29,025 nucleotides of DNA. Origin: Brachionus koreanus (taxonomy: Eukaryota; Rotifera; Eurotatoria; Ploima; Brachionidae). Below are positions 11,270 to 20,412 of the stretch, one piece after another (position 1 is the stretch's first letter; every line of letters starts with the position of its first letter). The notes beneath the pieces were generated by a model, which was not told the DNA's origin, made no database searches, and saw nothing but the letters and a program-made list of their open reading frames with translations. The DNA lies in assembly GCA_016987375.1 (NCBI GenBank), contig PJRA01000048.1:843757-872781 (forward strand), given 5' to 3'. Both the position numbers and the translations under genes were made by a program.

Positions 11270-11400
11270 CTTAGCAACTTGTTCAATTCTTTGACGACTC
11301 GACTTGTAAAAAAATTGTAAAGCAATTTTTGGCTAACTGTCTTTCAAAACATGACTGAAGCTTTTTGTTTCATAATACTCAGATATTTGAACCATTGGGT
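11270..11400 (-). mobile_element. Possible LINE C-terminal remnant
   Basis: The minus strand reads FFTSRVVKELNKLLSK at about 11270-11318. This matches the FFxNRVVxxWNxLP block near the C-terminus of many CR1/L2-like LINE polymerases. The sequence before it is frameshifted and has stops. It is too short to place in a family. Confidence 0.35.
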
Positions 11401-11435
11401 AATGCCATTCAACCTTATCTAAGTTTTTTCAAAAT

Positions 11436-11659
11436 TTTAAATCAACTATAAAAAACCAAAAAAATGTAAAGACTGTTTATTTTGACGATGACATTTTTGG
11501 ATTGTCAACATAAGACAGCTTAGGAACCCCCATACAATTTTAGACCGTATTTTTGACTGCCCGTTAGGTTTTAAACGGTTAGTTTTAGACGGTCCATAAA
11601 TGTGATAGTCAAATAAACAGTCTTTATTATGGTATTTTGTTTATTATGGTTGATTTAAA
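11436..11659. mobile_element. MITE with long inverted-repeat ends
   Basis: Two inverted arms are clear. The inner arms, 11469-11493 and 11599-11624, share AAGACTGTTTAT and GAC with one indel and two mismatches, and each is directly flanked outside by TA. Outside these, the similarity continues to TTTAAATCAAC at 11436-11446 and its inverse at 11649-11659. Either a TA-flanked 156-bp element (11469-11624, Tc1/mariner-like duplication) sits in a palindrome, or the whole 224 bp is one element. The centre (11500-11600) is richer in G+C and has no open frame. Confidence 0.65.
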
Positions 11660-12533
11660 GTTTATATTGGTGTCAGCGTCAGCAGAAGCAGAAAAACTAT
11701 TAGTCCATGCAAAACCGTTTTCTCCATTTTTTATTTTCCTTCTTTTTATTCATTTAATCATTTAATTAAATTAAAAAAAAAAAAGGGCTTAAGTAATTCA
11801 CAAACATAGTAATGTTGCCATTTATCAATTATGCCATTTATATTTATTCAATAAACAAAACTAAATTGAAGTTTCAGTTTTTTAAACTAGTCTTTTAATA
11901 TTAATTAAATATTTTTAATAAAAAAAAAATTAAAAATTTTATTTTGTTTTAAAATTTAAAAACCTATTCAAAAAAAATGTCAATTAAAATTAATTCATTA
12001 TTTTTTGTCCATACAATTTGAGCAGTATCTTTGACAGCTCGCTTAACTGCCCGTTTGTCTTCTCATTTATCGCTTGTATCCAAAACTAATAAAATTTAGA
12101 AAATCATTTTTACAAAGATGTGAAAAATTGGCAAAATTTTTTATCAAATTTAGAAGATTATTTTAAAAAAATTAATAACAAGAAGAAATATTTAAAAAAT
12201 ATTTAGTCCAAAGGCATATTTTTTTGATATCATAATCAACAGTGCTAGTGCCCATGTCTCATTAGACTAATTAACACTTCATTTATTTAATTGATTATTC
12301 AAAAAGTATTGATATTAAAAATATAAAAATTAAAAAATTGTTATTGATTAGTTATTTGAAAAATCTAACTGAACTTTTTTTGTTAAAAAAATTTAAAAAA
12401 AAAATTATAAAATTTTAAGAATAAAAGAATTCTAAATAATCAAACCCCAATATTGAGGAATAGAAACCAAGATATGAAAATGTTTAAAAATATTATCACC
12501 TACTATACAAATGCTTTGTTCACAAGAAAACAT
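11660..12533. other. AT-rich region upstream of the repeat-protein gene
   Basis: Mostly low-complexity. The stretch at 12011-12053 (CATACAATTTGAG ... ACTGCCCGTTTG) looks like a diverged relative of the MITE centre at 11531-11567 (CATACAATTTTAG ... ACTGCCCGTTAG). The remainder holds the upstream control region of the gene at 12571. Confidence 0.4.
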
Positions 12534-12543
12534 CTATAAATAA
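12534..12543 (+). promoter_or_regulatory. Probable TATA box of the repeat-protein gene
   Basis: CTATAAATAA is a near-consensus TATA element 36 bp before the ATG. Initiation 25-32 bp downstream would leave a 5' untranslated leader of only a few bases. Alternatively the tract TTTTCTAATAAG right before the ATG could act as a trans-splice acceptor; spliced leaders are known in rotifers. Confidence 0.5.
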
Positions 12544-12570
12544 CAAAGAAAAAAATCTTTTCTAATAAGA

Positions 12571-13155
12571 ATGATAAAACTAATAATTGGAATTCTAATA
12601 ATTGGAATAACTGCAAATGCAGTTCCAATCGAACAAAAAGATTTGTTATCACAAGCAGTCACACTTTTAGGTTTGGATCAAGTATGGTCAACTATTCAAC
12701 AACTCGGTTCATCAACTGTTGCTCAAATGACTGCTATTGTCACACAATTATTAGTTGCTGGTCAACAAGCTTGGGAACAAGCTAAATTAATATTTTCTCA
12801 ATTGGTCAGTGATTTGACTAACCATGCTGGTGATGCAGTACCACTTGTTTCACAAGCCATATCTGAATTGAATGCTTTATTAGCTGGTTCTGGAAAAAGA
12901 GATTTGTTATCACAAGCAGTCACACTTTTAGGTTTGGATCAAGTATGGTCAACTATTCAACAACTCGGTTCATCAACTGTTGCTCAAATGACTGCTATTG
13001 TCACACAATTATTAGTTGCTGGTCAACAAGCTTGGGAACAAGCTAAATTAATATTTTCTCAATTGGTCAGTGATTTGACTAACCATGCTGGTGATGCAGT
13101 ACCACTTGTTTCACAAGCCATATCTGAATTGAATGCTTTATTAGCTGGAAAATAA
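12571..13155 (+). CDS. Secreted two-repeat protein, resembles rotifer mate-recognition protein MMR-B
   Basis: Intronless 194-residue protein. Residues 1-17 are a signal peptide (MIKLIIGILIIGITANA), with cleavage likely before VPIEQK. The rest is two copies of one 87-residue unit starting DLLSQAVTLLGLDQVW, at residues 24-110 and 111-194. Each unit has no cysteine and reads as several amphipathic helices (STVAQMTAIVTQLLVAGQQA, WEQAKLIFSQLV). I see no N-glycosylation sequon. The units are joined by GSGKR, a typical prohormone cleavage and amidation signal, and the chain ends AGK. From memory, rotifer MMR-B, a female surface signal for mating, is made of tandem units of about this size with variable number; the match is recalled, not computed. 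A strong TATA box precedes the gene and AATAAA lies at 13203-13208. Base composition is higher in G+C than around it. Very recent duplication or gene conversion is implied. Confidence 0.75.
   Translation: MIKLIIGILIIGITANAVPIEQKDLLSQAVTLLGLDQVWSTIQQLGSSTVAQMTAIVTQLLVAGQQAWEQAKLIFSQLVSDLTNHAGDAVPLVSQAISELNALLAGSGKRDLLSQAVTLLGLDQVWSTIQQLGSSTVAQMTAIVTQLLVAGQQAWEQAKLIFSQLVSDLTNHAGDAVPLVSQAISELNALLAGK
12640..12900 (+). repeat. Coding tandem repeat unit 1 (261 bp)
   Basis: Encodes 87 residues, from DLLSQ to the dibasic KR. Identical base for base to unit 2 up to the codons for LLAG; then TCTGGAAAAAGA differs from AAATAA. Confidence 0.97.
12901..13155 (+). repeat. Coding tandem repeat unit 2 (255 bp)
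   Basis: The second copy starts immediately after the KR of unit 1 and terminates with AGK and the stop. I found no base difference from unit 1 over about 249 bases, including third codon positions. Confidence 0.97.
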
Positions 13156-14269
13156 TTTGGTTTTAGAAAATAATTTTTTTTTTTCAAAAATTAAATTTTT
13201 TAAATAAATTTTTTTCAATTTTATTTCAAATATTTATTATATATCATTATATTTTTTATTTTTTGTAAAGTATTAAGTTATTTGTATTCATTTTTCTTTA
13301 CAGACTTCAGTGGTTTTTAATATCATTTTTCTAATTCTTTTTTGTTTAAGCAGATTTACTTTTTTCATTTTTTTTGACAATTAATTTAGTTATTCTAGTA
13401 AAATATCTTATTTTTTTATATCTTTTAATAAAAATGCTGACCATACAGCTTTAGTAGATTTTAGTTTAGGATTAATATAACATGTATTAAATCGTTTTCT
13501 TATATCAGTTTCACTTGTTTTTAAAGTTTTCTTAATATATCTAGAATTATTTTATAATATAATTTTCAAAGCTGGTCCAAAAATTTATCAAGGAAATTAG
13601 AGAAAAATGAACAAGTCAATGTTGGAGTTTGAATTACTCAAGCTCTCTATTTTCAATAATACCAATTTGATTTTTACAAATTTTTATAAAAGAATTCAAA
13701 AATTTAATTAAAAATAGTTTTTTAAAATTTAAAAAAATTAAGTGTTAATAGGTCTACCATAACATTCTGTAACTAGCCTGTTGTTAAACCTTAATTTAAT
13801 AAATTTTACTTGGATTTTTTCTGAAGATTTTTAGTTAATTCAATGCAACTTATATTTCTGTACCATGTTGCATTTACATAACTTGGTTTTGACTTTTAAA
13901 TGAAAAATTAAAAGAATTTTTCAACATTTTGTTTTGTTCTTTTGTGCTTAATTTCACTAAACTTTTTACAAGTGCCTTTAAACTATTTTAAGCATTTTTT
14001 TAAAGATAATTTTATTCAGAGATGGATAAAAGGCAAAAGTCGTGTCAACACTTTTTAATATAATCTTTTCTACTCTAATTTTTAATTTTGAATCAATATT
14101 TTAATCTAAATTTAATTATGTAGTATAACTTTAAAGTTTATAAAAACATTGGATTTGAACAACTCTCTTTTCTGTAGGACCAAAAAAAATTTTAAATAGA
14201 AAAATTTAGAAACTCAAAAATACTAAAAAATTAAAGTTAACCTTTTATTAAAAAAAAATTTTAAAATTC
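13156..14269. other. AT-rich intergenic region
   Basis: Apart from the polyadenylation signal at 13203-13208 and the candidate minus-strand exon at 13408-13540, no structure is evident. ACCATGTTGCATTTA at about 13861 recurs inverted near 17826, perhaps a trace of a shared old repeat. Confidence 0.4.
13408..13540 (-). other. Possible terminal exon of an unknown gene
   Basis: The minus strand has an acceptor AATTCTAG followed by an open stretch of 44 codons. It includes YIKKTLKTSETDIRKRFNTC and YINPKLKSTKAVWSAFLLKD and ends IKK-stop. Composition is protein-like, but no upstream exon joins convincingly. It may be a decayed gene or transposon piece. Confidence 0.3.
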
Positions 14270-17200
14270 TTATACAACATCTCCGCTTGTTTTATAAAAA
14301 TCCTCTGTTTCTAAGTAAGACGGTTCGATCAAATGAAAGTAATATTTTATATTATAAAATAGACCTTTATCAAATATGTTTTTGATGGACCCATCAGCTC
14401 GTCTAAAGTAATCATATTTGTTTTTTTTGACTGCCTCATTCGCAGTATAATTTGTTACCATTGAACCAGTCTTAAAACAAAAAAAAAATTGAATTTATTT
14501 TTAAATTGTGATTTTGTTACTTACAGCCTGAAAAAGCAATATTATAGCCATGATTGCAAAAAGAAAAATCAATATTGCTCCAGGATAGTAAATGTATTTG
14601 TCCATTGATTTAGAGAAAAGAATGTAGATGAAATTTATTGACAATATCTGCAGAGTAGTTGTACTTAGAACAAACATAAAAAATTGTGGTCTATTTTTGT
14701 ATCCAACACAATTTTGTATATACGGACAATGATGATCATACGATAGAACACATCTATTGCAAGCTCTACAATGGGAAGCCCGGTATGGTTTTATAGCTTT
14801 GCAAGTGTGGCATAGCCTTGACAAATTTTTTGTCCATTCTTCAGGAGTAAGTCTGTTTGAATAGCTCAATAATTGCTTCAGAAAGCTGTGATAATCCATT
14901 GTGTTTTGTCTTAAAAATCCTGGGTCAGACAAATGAACTGAATAATAAAAAAACCACATCAGAATATTATTAATGATAAAAAATATATTAAGATACGTGT
15001 GCTCGGACCAAGTGTCTGGCAAAACTTGAGTTATATAAATAGGATATTCGTAGAATATGTATAAAGCATGAATGGTCAGAAAAACACATTTCGAATTGCC
15101 AACTGGGCCGAATAGTAAGGTTTTTAACTTTGTTTCTAAAGATTTTTTTCTTCTTTTTTTTTCATGTCTTTCTAAATAATCAACTAAACTAGAATAGCCT
15201 CGATTACGAGCCAAATCGATTGCTTTTTTACCATTTTTGTCGCATATTTGCGAGTCTATGAAGTCTTGCTCAATTAATTGTTGGACTATGTTTAAATTTC
15301 CGCTCAAGCATGCCAAATGGAGAATTGTTTGGCCGAATTTGTCTATTGTTTTGGGGTTTACGCCAAATAAAATCAATAGCCGAGTAACATCTGGATGACC
15401 TGCAAACAAAAATTTTTCTTCATTTTTCAGTGTTAAATAATAAAAATTTCTTCTAAAATATTATTAATTTTTTTTTTTAATCAGAATAAGTGATTAATTA
15501 ATTTTTTTTTAAGTTGATATTTTTAATAATTAATTGAAAAAGATATCATTTGGAATTTAGAAAATTTGAATTTAGAATTTGGAAAATTTATATTCTAATT
15601 GAAAAATTTAATTTTAAAGATGATAAAATGAGACAAATAAAAATCGAAATCCAAAATTTTAAGTAAAATACACAAGGTTTTTGAAAACTGGCCCCAATTA
15701 ACCGGTGAGGCATAAAAAAATAGACAAAAGTTAAGCTTACTTTCCCGATTAGGAAAATGATCAGATGATCTAATATATATAAATATATTTAAACTACTAA
15801 CCATTAGCTATAATATTGNNNNNNNNNNNNNNNNNNNNNNNNNNNNNNNNNNNNNNNNNNNNNNNNNNNNNNNNNNNNNNNNNNNNNNNNNNNNNNNNNN
15901 NNNNNNNNNNNNNNNNNNNNNNNNNNNNNNNNNNNNNNNNNNNNNNNNNNNNNNNNNNNNNNNNNNNNNNNNNNNNNNNNNNNNNNNNNNNNNNNNNNNG
16001 GCAACGTTGAAGTTTTTTTTTTATTTAAAAATCGTAATTCTATTAAAAAATAAATTCTTAACCTTATAAAAAAAAACATTTATTCACTTTTAATTTTTGT
16101 CCATTCACTTATGCCTCACCCGTTATAATAGTTGCAACAAAAATAAAAAATTAACAAAACGAAAAACTACTCTTTCCTTTTTGTCGATGATTTAGCTACT
16201 TTATTATTTTAGATAACAATCAAAATCATAAAAATTCTTGACTGATTCAGAAAATCAATGTTTAATTAAATTTTTTCAAAGAAGGATATTTTTATTGAAG
16301 TGAAGCATACATTCGTTCTAATTATTTATCAAAGCGTTCTCTTTTCACAACTGGCTGAGTTGGTTGATATCGGTCCAAACATTAATTTATGTTATTCTGA
16401 TTGAGAATGGCTAGTCTACCTGAACCTTTCTTCTTTTGAAGGCTTGTATCACCATTATTAAATTTTTTAAACTAATCATGCACCTTTCGTACTTTAAGCA
16501 TATTTTAATCTTTTTAATTTAAAGTTTTTATTTTATAAAAGAAATTTAGAATCATGTTTGTTCTAACATATAATAAGTTTTAGAATTACAAAGATGCTAA
16601 AATTAAAAATATCCAACCTTTTTAAAAACTCAAAATTTCATCACTCAATAAAATATGATCAGGATGTACCTTAGACAAATGAATGGCTTTTTAAATATGA
16701 TCATTAAAAAAAATTAAGAGAAAAAACTCACCTTGTTCTTAGCTTATATAATAATAGTTTAAATCTTCAGGACAAAGTAAAGTTCATTTCAAGGGATCAC
16801 GTTATTCAATCACTTAATTCAAAAAAATTAATGAGGTCTAAAACCAAAAACATTAAGAAATCTTAACAAGTCAAAAGAATCAATTGCAGATTATTGTTTT
16901 CTTTGTTTAAGAACTCTTTCAGAAACTAACATTAAGAAATTACAAGTCATTAAAAATGTAGCAATTCGATCTATCTTGGATCTAAATTATGATATTCTAT
17001 CCAACATTATCGATCACAAGGCTTTAATTTAACCTTAAAAATATCGAACTATTTGAGTTCAGTGAGAGATGTCTTATTGAATGTGTGATTGCTACCTCAC
17101 CAATTCTTCTTTTATTACTGAACTATTCAATATTTTATGTGTTATTATTTAAGTTACTTTATCTTTTTGTTTTCTTATAAAATTCAGCTTCTTTAATTTA

Positions 17201-18794
17201 ATTTTTCCCTTATCTTTCCTACAGAAAAATCATTTTAATAGCTTTAAAGTTTAAAATTTAGTTATTAAAAAAAAATTTGCTAAATATCCATAAAATAAAT
17301 CTAATAATACTAATTATAGTATAGTTAACTAAAAATTTTATTGAATAATAAGGAAAAATTAAAGTCAATGAAAAAATATGAACAATTATACTCAAATATT
17401 ATCATTAAAAATAGGTTTTTAATTATTTTTGAGTAAAAAAATTATTGAAAAAGTATCTTTCAAACATTCAATGTTAAAATTAATTTTTCTATGTGAACAA
17501 ATTTTTAAAAAAATTTTATGCATTCAGAATCAAGCACAATATTTGGTATGGTTTAGCATGTTTTGTTACACATGAAAATATGTCCCTGAATCAAATTTTT
17601 CTGTAAAAAAAATCTTAAAAATTTTAAAAAAACTAATTAATTTTTGAGCTTAATCTTTAAATATTGAGCTGAAACTTTTTGATTTTAAAAAATTTATAAA
17701 TAAATCATTCATCAAATTTACACATATCAGTGATGTTCAATTTTTTTATCAATTTTGTTTTTCAATTCCTCTTAGAATGCTTTTATTACTTAGTTGAGAA
17801 GAGTTTTAAAGAAAACTTTTTTTCTATAAATGCAACATGGTGCAACAAGCATAGTTGAAAAATAGACATCATTCGATTAAATGTCGGCAAAATTGGTAAA
17901 TATCAATATTACATCTAAATTTTGGAGCCAATTTTATACTTTTAGTTGTTATCTAATTTCTAATCTTTTAAAGTTTTAAATTTTTTGTCTGAAAATTTTT
18001 GAATTTAATGCTTATCCTTTTTAGAGATAAAAAAAATATGAAAAAATTCGATTTTTTTCAAAAATTGTTAAATCAATTAATTATTATTACCTTTAAAAAC
18101 AGCCCAGTGTAGTGAATTGTCACCATTATTGTCTTCAGAATCCAAGTCAGCGCCCAGACTAATCAAATAAGTCACAATAGCTGCATGTCCAAATTGTGAA
18201 GCTGTTATCAAAGGTGTGTATCCCTTGTTATCTTTCTGATTTATATCTATTCCTTTTTCAACTAATCAAAAAAAATAAATTTAAGCTCAAATCTTGGTGA
18301 GATAATTTTTACCAAGCAGTGAGATCATTTCTATTCTTCCTTTAGCGCAGGCCCAATGCAGCGGTGATTGCTGAGCTCGATTCGAAGAAGAATCATAAAT
18401 CGCACCATTGCTCATTAAAAAGCGAACAATTTCGATTGTGCCATCAAAGACAGCCCAATGCATAGGAGTGTATCCATTTGAGTCGAATTCATTAAGTATG
18501 TTCAGGCCATTCTCATTAACAAACTCTTCGACCATTGACAATTTGCTTTATTTTATAAAAAATTTGTTAAAATAAATTTTTTTTATTATTGTTCTAGTTT
18601 TACTTAGATCGAACTACTCCGAAAATGGTTTTCAAATCAATCGGAACAATTTTTTTAGGTCGGAAATTTTCCATTCTTTCTGCGCGTCGAATTTTTAATG
18701 CAAAAACTGGCTTTTTAGACGGACAAGCAAAGTCTTCCAGTAAATAGACCAGCTTTGAGCAAAGATTATTTGGCAAATCAGGTAGTACAATCAT
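14270..18794 (-). CDS. ZDHHC17: Ankyrin-repeat DHHC palmitoyltransferase (HIP14 / ZDHHC17-ZDHHC13 type)
   Basis: Five exons on the minus strand, 18794-18604, 18545-18313, 18261-18091, 15399-14525 and 14470-14270, join in phase to 556 residues. Introns are 58, 51, 2691 and 54 bp. The N-terminal half holds about five ankyrin repeats (NGYTPMHWAVFDG, QSPLHWACAKG, KGYTPLITASQFGH, NSLHWAVFKG, GQTILHLACLSG). Hydrophobic segments follow, then the zinc-binding Cys-rich domain (CHTCKAIKPYRASHCRACNR) and the catalytic DHHCPYIQNCVG with Cys423. More membrane segments and the family C-terminal block TANEAVKKNKYDYFRRADGS complete it. The family S-palmitoylates proteins such as huntingtin and SNAP25 at the Golgi, using the ankyrin domain to bind substrates. 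The human proteins have about 620-630 residues. I cannot tell the 17 and 13 paralogues apart. The large third intron carries the assembly gap and several transposon remnants. Confidence 0.93.
15701..16123. mobile_element. TIR transposon (TA-flanked) spanning the assembly gap
   Basis: The left end reads ACCGGTGAGGCATAA from 15701. The right end, on the minus strand from 16123, reads ACGGGTGAGGCATAA. Both continue with matching ATAGACAAAAGTTAA and ATGGACAAAAATTAA. Each end abuts TA outside. This fits a Tc1/mariner-type non-autonomous element inserted in the third intron of the palmitoyltransferase gene. Most of its inside is unread (N), so size and content are unknown. Confidence 0.65.
15819..15999. 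other. Assembly gap (N)
   Basis: 181 unresolved bases inside the TIR element. The true length may differ, since gap sizes are often estimates. No coding is expected here, because the flanking exons splice across it. Confidence 0.99.
16330..16497 (-). pseudogene. Mariner-type transposase fragment (N-terminal HTH region)
   Basis: The minus strand reads KVRKVHD, stop, FKKFNNGDTSLQKKKGSGR and LAILNQNNI. This corresponds to the mariner block V..WF.KF..GDTSL...PRSGRP in the N-terminal DNA-binding region; the stop replaces the Trp codon. Further on, QPTQPVVKRERFDK resembles NPxQTxRELAxxF. At least two in-frame stops and no catalytic DDD region: a dead fragment inside the palmitoyltransferase intron. 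Confidence 0.6.
16871..17160 (+). pseudogene. LINE C-terminal remnant
   Basis: The plus strand reads SKESIADYCFLCLRTLSETN, then IKKLQVIKNVAIRSILDLNY. This is the Y(S)...LQ.IQN.A.R.IL block found after the LINE reverse transcriptase. After a frameshift near 17025 it continues as NLKNIELFEFSERCLIECVI. Decayed and inside the palmitoyltransferase intron, opposite in direction to the gene. Confidence 0.6.
17500..17665 (-). mobile_element. Old, diverged copy of the MITE at 27907-28188
   Basis: Read on the minus strand, this stretch follows the MITE interior in order: GCTCAAA, a T-rich run, CAGAAAAAT, TTTTCATGT, AACATG(C/T)TAAAC, then TTGTG and ATTCTG. Similarity is roughly two thirds over about 150 bp by eye. 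The terminal repeats are not clearly kept. Confidence 0.5.
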
Positions 18795-19192
18795 AAAAAT
18801 TTAAGCTGGCTAAAATAATCGATTTTGAAAAAATTCACAATTCTTCTTTTGATTGTTATTTCCATGGAAATAGCTCGGTGACTTTAATAATAATTTCTTT
18901 ATTCGTGAGAGCAAAGTTACTATTTTAAATACTTTTTTAGTATTTGAATTAAAATTCAGAAATAAATTAATTTTATTATTTAGGTCATTTAAGCTTATGA
19001 ATTTGAATTTAAATTGAGTTCTTAAACCTTCATTTTAAAAATTCATTTGATGAATAAACTTTTTTTTTAATTTTTATTTTGAAAAAATTGCCGGATTAAA
19101 AGGAATTAAATACAAGTTTATTTTTATTCTTTATTCAAAAAGACTAGAACAGAAGCTATAAATTTAAGATAGGGAAGCAGAGCTTTATATAT
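18795..19192. other. Region upstream of the palmitoyltransferase gene
   Basis: Should hold the promoter of the minus-strand gene starting at 18794. TTTCCATGGAAA at 18860-18871 is a perfect 12-bp palindrome about 70 bp upstream of the start codon. No gene seen. Confidence 0.4.
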
Positions 19193-20105
19193 GCGAGTAA
19201 CGAGCCGTTATTAAAATTTAAATTTAAGATAATATATAAAATTATTATTTACAAAAAAATCTATGACAAGTTAATAAAAAAATATCATAATAATCAGTTC
19301 GGTAAAAGTCGACTATACATTTTTAAGGTGTTTTCCTTTATCTCAATTAGTCTTTTTTCTTCCATTTGACGTGGTACTAAGTTAATACTGTTTTTGATTT
19401 TAGTAAGCCGATCGAACGGAAAAGGGACAATTAAAAAATCATTGATATTTTTCAAACGCGACAAAGCTACGAATGTTATTCCTAATGACCGTTTCCTAAT
19501 GATTTTCCAAGATCAATAATAGCACTTTTAAGCGTTTGTCCTTGTGATTTATGTATTGTCATACCATACCCAATTCGAATTGGAACTTGTGTTTTGGTAC
19601 CTTTAACAGTTTTTGAAAAGGAGCTAATTGGGTTAATTGGAATATAATTGAGTCTTTGTGGCTCATCGAAAAACTGTGGACCACTATAATCTGAAAATTC
19701 AACTATTATTGTTTCAGGTAAATCGTTTTGTTTATAATCAACTGAGACAATTATGTCCCATATTATTCCTGCAGCACTGTTAGCCAGTCCTTTTGTGGTA
19801 TAATTAATCACATGTATCAAAAGATCAAATAAATAAACAAGATGTTAGCTTAATTTATTTTTTTATTTTTTGATTGAAGTTAATTTCTGAAAATATTTGT
19901 TTTCTGTTTATAGGTATGTGTTAATTGATATTTATTTTAATTAATTATTTAATTAGAAACAAAACCGAAAGCCAATAGATTTCGAGAAGAACTCCTCCAA
20001 TGAAATTGCTGGGTTTTAGATTCTCGATTCGAAAAACGTACGGTAACTACGAATTTTTCTATATGCACATCTAGGTATTAGCTCGTCGCGATGCTCGTTC
20101 CTCGC
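19193..20105 (-). mobile_element. Possible Helitron-like element around a helicase fragment
   Basis: GCGAGTAACGAGC at 19193-19205 reappears inverted as GCTCGTTCCTCGC at 20093-20105 (12 of 13 match), bracketing the PIF1-type helicase piece. At the right end GCTCGTCGCGATGCTC is itself hairpin-forming and is much richer in G+C than the surroundings. Short asymmetric inverted ends and a PIF1-like helicase would suit a Helitron/Helentron. No Rep domain is visible, so the assignment is tentative. Confidence 0.3.
19294..19830 (-). pseudogene. PIF1-type DNA helicase, C-terminal fragment with frameshift
   Basis: The minus strand encodes the last two motifs of PIF1/RecD-like helicases. It reads TTKGLANSAAGIIWDI, GPQFFDEPQRLNYIPI, QVPIRIGYGMTIHKSQGQTL (motif V-like) and KSAIIDLGKSLG. 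After a frameshift it continues LGITFVALSRLKNINDF (motif VI), PFPFDRLTKIKN and a stop at 19294-19296. The frame breaks at 19479-19502, where TTCCTAATGA is present twice, 14 bp apart; taking out one 14-bp unit restores GKSLGITF, so the break is a short duplication. The N-terminal ATPase motifs (Walker A and B) are absent. Source could be a Helitron, another PIF1-carrying element or a cellular PIF1 pseudogene. Confidence 0.8.
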
Positions 20106-20412
20106 AATAAAATAATCCTTGATTATCGATTAACTTCAAATAAGCACATTTCAAACAATTTTGAAAAGGAATTTTTTTTCTAAAAAAATTTTGAAATTTT
20201 TCATCAGTTCTTTTTTCATTAAAATTTTCAAGTCCAAAGTCTTCTATTATAACAGCATTAAAAAATACAGTTTTAAAAAAAAATTTGCTAAATTAAAAAA
20301 AAATGTCCTGTGATAAGATTAGAAAAATCTTATTTTGTAAAATTTATGCAAAATTATTTTTAAATAAAAATTTCTAAATTTTAAATTTTTTTTCATTTAT
20401 TATTAAAATAAA
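19831..20412. other. Region between the helicase fragment and PTCD2
   Basis: Includes a G+C-richer stretch at 19990-20110 belonging to the presumed element end, and then AT-rich DNA that should carry the PTCD2 promoter. No coding exon recognised. Confidence 0.4.

Noticed and set aside
12640..13155. The idea that the two identical coding units are simply an assembly error
   Set aside because: The junction differs in a functional way (GSGKR against AGK-stop), and one clean copy each side suggests true tandem structure; long reads would still settle it.
15804..16079. Open frames crossing the N run
   Set aside because: Made of unknown codons; open only because N cannot be a stop.
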